NCBI RefSeq assembly: GCF_009766085.1
Contig: NZ_LMUF01000076.1
Coordinates: 2,525 to 47,378, forward strand
Length of the DNA: 44,854 nucleotides
Direction: 5' to 3'
Source of the DNA: Burkholderia sp. S171
Lineage (GTDB): Bacteria; Pseudomonadota; Gammaproteobacteria; Burkholderiales; Burkholderiaceae
The notes below the pieces were generated by a model. It was not told the origin of the DNA, made no database searches, and worked only from the letters and a program-made list of their open reading frames with translations. Every line of letters begins with the position of its first letter. Position 1 is the stretch's first letter. The position numbers were made by a program, and so were the translations under genes. Below are positions 41,699-44,854 of the stretch, one piece after another.

Positions 41699-42514
41699 CT
41701 ACTTGCTGGCGAAGTATTCCGGAAGGCGGAAGCCATCGTAGAAGTGATTGGTTCGGATAGCTTGCTGAAAAGCGGGCGATTGATAGGCATCGACAATGTC
41801 CCGCGTACTGCGCGATGTCTTGTTCGCGGCCCTGACCACTACCTGGTTAATGTACGGTGGTGTCATCTGCTCGAGGGCCAGCGCGTCGGTCAGTTTGTAG
41901 CCGCTGAAGATCGCGAAATTGCCCTGAATGGCGGCGAAATCGACGTCATCCAGTGCGCGCGGCGCCTGCGCATTTTCAAGCGGAACGATCTTGATGCCGG
42001 CCGGATTCGCGATCACGTCACGCTCGGTCACATCCACCGGATTGCTGTTCGGGCGAAGCTTGATCCAGCCGATCCGCTGCAGGATCTTGAGCGCGCGCTC
42101 CAGGTTGACCGGATCGTTGGGCACGGCCACTGTCGCGCCGGCCTTAACGTCAGTCAAGGCGTGATGCTTCTTCGAATAAAGGCCCATTGGCGGCGTGGGT
42201 ACTTGCACGACGGCAATCAGATCCGTTCCGTTGCGATCGTTATATGACTTCAGATAGACCTCGTGCTGCATGACGTCTGCCGTGATCTCTCCACGATGAA
42301 CCGCCTGATTCGCTTCCAGCCCCGTGCTGAATTCCACGTACTTGATCGTGTAACCCTTCTGGCGTAATTGCGGTTCGACGCCGGCCTTGAATTCATCGGC
42401 GTAAGGTCCGGGCACGAAGCCAATGCGCAGTTCGTTTGCACTGGCTGCACGGGCGCTGAACGGAGCGAGCGCGGCGCACAGCGCCAACGCAAGGAGGAAG
42501 GGGCGTTTCGACAT
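41699..42514 (-). CDS. MetQ/NlpA-family substrate-binding protein (second copy)
   Basis: This 271-residue periplasmic binding protein has a signal peptide (FLLALALCAALAPFSARAAS). Core matches to MetQ are EITADVMQHEVYLKSYNDRN, then VPTPPMGLYSKKHHALTDVK and NDPVNLERALKILQRIGWIK. The ATG at 42514 is chosen; a TTG at 42523 is the alternative, and neither has a clear ribosome site. It is diverged from the copy at 39782, so the two likely bind different ligands. No cognate permease or ATPase is present. Confidence 0.88.
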   Translation of the reverse strand: MSKRPFLLALALCAALAPFSARAASANELRIGFVPGPYADEFKAGVEPQLRQKGYTIKYVEFSTGLEANQAVHRGEITADVMQHEVYLKSYNDRNGTDLIAVVQVPTPPMGLYSKKHHALTDVKAGATVAVPNDPVNLERALKILQRIGWIKLRPNSNPVDVTERDVIANPAGIKIVPLENAQAPRALDDVDFAAIQGNFAIFSGYKLTDALALEQMTPPYINQVVVRAANKTSRSTRDIVDAYQSPAFQQAIRTNHFYDGFRLPEYFASK

Positions 42515-42582
42515 GGGGATCAATGGAAAAAGTCAATGACTGCAGGCGCGCCGAAAAGGTACGCATGACAGCGAAATCAAAG

Positions 42583-42615
42583 CGAAGCGCGCGCTACGTT
42601 TCAACGCGCGCTTCG
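42583..42615 (-). terminator. hairpin terminator after the SDR gene
   Basis: An 11-bp perfect GC-rich stem CGAAGCGCGCG/CGCGCGCTTCG with an 11-nt loop sits 4 bp after the SDR stop. On the minus strand it is followed by CTTTGATTT, a weak T tract. Confidence 0.65.
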
Positions 42616-42619
42616 TGGT

Positions 42620-43411
42620 TCAGAAAGTTTCCTTGAACGGACGCAGATCAAGTTCCTGCGTCCATGCGCTTCTATGTTGATGGTGCAGTTGCCAGTAGCT
42701 TTCCGCGATGGCGCTTGCGTGCAGCAAGCCATCGTCACCAGCCTGCTGCACTCGCTGCGGTGCGGATTGCCGTAGACGCTCACCGTCGATGCCGCCATCA
42801 ATCACGATATGCGCCACATGCACGCCCTCGGCTCCGAACTCACGCGCGAGGGTCTGGCTCAATGAACGCAGCGCCGCCTTCGATGCAGCAAAAGCGGCGA
42901 AGGGCGGTTTGCCGCGTAATGCAGCCGTAGCGCCCGTGAATAGCAGCGTGCCGCGCCCCGTTGAGCTGGTCGTGTTCAGCCCGTTGTTCAGGATTCGGCG
43001 CAGTGCTGCCTGAGCAAACAGGAAGCCGCCGAGCACGCTGGTGCGCCACGCCTGCTCGAAGTCCGCTGCGCTCAGTTCAAGCGTGGGCGCACGGCTCGCG
43101 CCACCTGCGTTGAATATGGCCGCCGTTAAGGGGCCGAGTTCACGCACGCGGTCGGCAAGCTCGGCGACCGTTGCTTCGTTCGAGATATCGCCGGGCAATG
43201 CGTGAGCCACGCCGCCTGCGGCGCGAATCTCCGCAGCGATGCTTTCCACACGTTCGGCCGTGCGTCCGGTGAGAGCGACCGTGAAGCCGCCCTCCGAGAA
43301 GCGCCGGGCGACTGCTGCGCCGAGTCCTGCACTGGCGCCGACGCCGGCGATCCATGCGACGGGCGATTGTTCATGCGGGAGACTGGAAGATGACTGGATG
43401 GTTGAGTTCAT
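42620..43411 (-). CDS. short-chain dehydrogenase/reductase family protein, atypical active site
   Basis: This 263-residue Rossmann protein has the cofactor loop GVGASAGLG (23-31) and NAGG at 101-104. The usual Ser-Tyr-x3-Lys is altered: Lys178 is present but the Tyr position is Phe174 (FAAFAASKAAL), and the Ser region reads FTGATAALRG. A group of SDRs with FAxxK is known, and their activity is uncertain. It may be an NAD(P)-binding enzyme with a different proton donor or a non-catalytic protein. It is divergent from the TauD-family gene. Confidence 0.85.
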   Translation of the reverse strand: MNSTIQSSSSLPHEQSPVAWIAGVGASAGLGAAVARRFSEGGFTVALTGRTAERVESIAAEIRAAGGVAHALPGDISNEATVAELADRVRELGPLTAAIFNAGGASRAPTLELSAADFEQAWRTSVLGGFLFAQAALRRILNNGLNTTSSTGRGTLLFTGATAALRGKPPFAAFAASKAALRSLSQTLAREFGAEGVHVAHIVIDGGIDGERLRQSAPQRVQQAGDDGLLHASAIAESYWQLHHQHRSAWTQELDLRPFKETF

Positions 43412-43690
43412 GGCGATGACGTTAGACCGGCTCGTGGTGATTGGGAAGGAAGAAAACGCGATAACGTTATTCGACGCTGCGAGATTGATTCTAGTCCTGG
43501 GTCATCTTTTGCGTTCGGCGTGGTTTGTATATGTGGATCGATTGGTTGAGGCCGCTGCGAGGTGGTCGTAATGTGCATATCGAAACGTCGGGGTCTTTTT
43601 TTCAAGCCGCGGTGCATGTCCGATCTTCAATCGAAAAAGACCCGAATGTTCCAACCTCAAGCTGGCGATCCGCCTTTCAGGAGACACGCA

Positions 43691-44638
43691 ATGAACGCAG
43701 CTGTCGCAAGCACTACCGAGTCGGTCCAGGTCACGCCGCTGTCGGCGTTTATCGGCGCGCAAATCAGTGGCGTCGATCTATCGCAGCCACTCGACGCTCA
43801 TCAGGTCGCGCAGATTCGCGCGGCGTTGTTGAAGTGGCGCGTGATCTTCTTTCGCGAGCAATTCCTCACGCATGCGCAGCACGTGGCGTTTTCCGCGCAG
43901 TTCGGCGAACTCACGCTGGGGCATCCCGTGTTCGGGCATGTAGAAGGGCATCCTGAGATTTATTCCATTTCCAAGTATCGCAAGGCAACGCGCTTCGAAG
44001 GACAGGCGTTGTTACGTCCATGGACCGGTTGGCATACCGATGTGACCGCGGCGGTTAATCCGCCGTTCGCATCAATCCTGCGTGGTGTCACGATCCCGCC
44101 TTATGGTGGCGACACGCAATGGACTAGCCTTGTCGCCGCGTATGAAAAACTGTCGGCGCCGCTGCGGGATTTTGTCGATGGTTTGCGCGGGGTGCATCGA
44201 TTCACACCGCCTGCAGGGGCCAGCGGCACCACTGCGTTTCAGCAAGCCGTGCAGCAACGCGCGCTGGTCACTGAACATCCGCTGGTGCGTGTGCACCCTG
44301 AAACCGGCGAGCGTGCGCTGTATGTCAGCCCGAGTTTCCTGAAGCATATTGTTGGCGTGTCACCGCGTGAGAGTCAGGCGATCCTTGAGCTGCTGTGGGA
44401 ACACGTGACGCGTCCGGAGTTCTCGGTGCGGTTCAAATGGGAACCGGGCAGCATCGCGTTTTGGGACAACCGGTCGACTGCACACCTTGCGCCATCGGAT
44501 ATCTTCGACCTGGAGTTCGATCGCCAGTTGTATCGGACAACGCTGGTGGGCGATGTGCCAGTGGGGCCGGACGGACGCGCGTCGGTCGCGGTGGAAGGGT
44601 CGCCGGTTAATGCTGCAGCAGCGGTGGCGTTGAACTAA
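43691..44638 (+). CDS. TauD/TfdA-family 2-oxoglutarate-dependent dioxygenase
   Basis: This 315-residue Fe(II)/2-oxoglutarate dioxygenase has iron ligands His115-x-Asp117 (GWHTDVTAA) and a distal His in NRSTAHLAPSD (about 274), with the 2-oxoglutarate Arg in RQLYRTTL. TauD-type enzymes hydroxylate taurine, alkyl sulfates or similar compounds, releasing sulfite or sulfate. Its surroundings (two sulfonate transporters, MetQ proteins) support an organosulfur substrate. AGGAGA precedes the ATG at 43691. The 279-bp upstream gap shows no assignable site. Confidence 0.92.
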   Translation: MNAAVASTTESVQVTPLSAFIGAQISGVDLSQPLDAHQVAQIRAALLKWRVIFFREQFLTHAQHVAFSAQFGELTLGHPVFGHVEGHPEIYSISKYRKATRFEGQALLRPWTGWHTDVTAAVNPPFASILRGVTIPPYGGDTQWTSLVAAYEKLSAPLRDFVDGLRGVHRFTPPAGASGTTAFQQAVQQRALVTEHPLVRVHPETGERALYVSPSFLKHIVGVSPRESQAILELLWEHVTRPEFSVRFKWEPGSIAFWDNRSTAHLAPSDIFDLEFDRQLYRTTLVGDVPVGPDGRASVAVEGSPVNAAAAVALN

Positions 44639-44664
44639 GAGGCCGTTGGTTTTCGTTCGCACTC

Positions 44665-44712
44665 GGGTTTGGATTTGGGTTTGGATGTGGGTTTGGATTT
44701 GGATTTGGGTTT
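44665..44712 (+). repeat. hexanucleotide tandem repeat (GGGTTT/GGATTT)
   Basis: Eight consecutive 6-bp units (GGGTTT, GGATTT, one GGATGT) span 48 bp just after the TauD-family gene. The purine/pyrimidine asymmetry is complete. It could vary in copy number. The long Asn-Pro frame read from the other strand is a consequence of the repeat, not a gene. Confidence 0.85.
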
Positions 44713-44824
44713 GCCGGTGAGGGTGGTCGGGGTTTATGCCGGGGTGGTGCTTTCAGTGTTAGTGGTCTGCGTACGTCGGATTTTCTCTTTATCACTGTTA
44801 GCCACTGTGCGTGGCGGCCCGTCA

Positions 44825-44850
44825 TTTCTTTGTCCAAAGCGACAAAGAAA
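44825..44850. repeat. hairpin repeat TTTCTTTGTC / GACAAAGAAA at right edge
   Basis: A perfect 10-bp inverted repeat with a 6-nt loop (CAAAGC). Similar CTTTCTTTG-N-CAAAGAAAG hairpins are, to my knowledge, common between genes in Burkholderiaceae. It may act as a bidirectional terminator or a dispersed repeat element. Confidence 0.6.
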
Positions 44851-44854
44851 CGAA

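Noticed and set aside
44607..44837. Minus-strand open frame of 76 codons rich in Asn-Pro repeats
   Set aside because: The repeat residues arise directly from the GGATTT/GGGTTT hexamer tract, the frame overlaps the TauD-family gene end, and it has no recognisable domain or ribosome site.

Overview
The window looks like a chromosomal segment from a member of the Burkholderiaceae (Paraburkholderia/Caballeronia type). It is GC-rich and densely packed. It carries lineage markers such as two small DUF4148 secreted proteins, a long second aspartate carbamoyltransferase, abundant ABC uptake systems for organosulfur compounds, and a TTTCTTTGTC/GACAAAGAAA hairpin at the right edge. The genus is inferred from gene content and style, not proven. 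No tRNA, rRNA, CRISPR array, prophage or insertion sequence is visible.

Layout. (1) 1-8147: a reductive pyrimidine catabolism module. It has a divergent RutR-like TetR regulator (cut by the left edge), a Zn-dependent amidohydrolase/beta-ureidopropionase, both subunits of the bacterial dihydropyrimidine dehydrogenase (PreT, PreA), an NCS1 transporter and dihydropyrimidinase, closed by a strong terminator. The leader contains an 18-bp palindrome just downstream of a candidate sigma70 promoter, and a sigma54-like element. (2) 8396-9862: a monofunctional catalase. (3) 9937-16854 (minus strand): a complete eight-gene Nit1C cluster: MSMEG_0572 family, Nit6803-type nitrilase, MSMEG_0568 radical SAM, GNAT, AIR-synthase-like, MSMEG_0565 glycosyltransferase, MSMEG_0570, and MSMEG_0569 flavoprotein. 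It is preceded by a textbook sigma54 promoter, NtrC-like half-sites and repeated GATC-centred motifs shared with a divergent MocR-type regulator (17292-18683). (4) 18724-24207: a mixed stretch with CDP-diacylglycerol pyrophosphatase, an antitoxin with a frameshifted Doc toxin, an Asp/Glu racemase, a hypothetical gene, a helix-turn-helix/aspartate carbamoyltransferase fusion, YjbQ and two DUF4148 proteins. (5) 24463-28584: an ECF sigma/anti-sigma locus with an extra anti-sigma-like gene, an SrpA-type membrane-anchored catalase and a cytochrome b561. Four transcription units here share a GGAATA-N16/17-GTT promoter. (6) 28615-29652: an HtrA-like protease with no signal peptide. (7) 29841-37006: an aliphatic sulfonate operon (two SsuA proteins, periplasmic Mo sulfite dehydrogenase plus cytochrome c, SsuD, SsuC, SsuB, SsuF). 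(8) 37033-44638: a second sulfonate/taurine-type ABC transporter, two MetQ-like binding proteins, a CmcJ/NvfI-family oxygenase, an atypical SDR and a TauD-family dioxygenase.

Together the left third reads as nitrogen scavenging (pyrimidine nitrogen, then nitrile/cyanide-linked Nit1C) and the right third as sulfur scavenging. In the sulfonate operon, SsuD would release sulfite, and the periplasmic SorA/SoxC-like enzyme with its cytochrome c could oxidise any sulfite that reaches the periplasm. The most interesting leads are the doubly regulated Nit1C control region, the ECF regulon defined by four matching promoters, and the HTH-ATCase fusion with matching dyads upstream of and inside its own gene.
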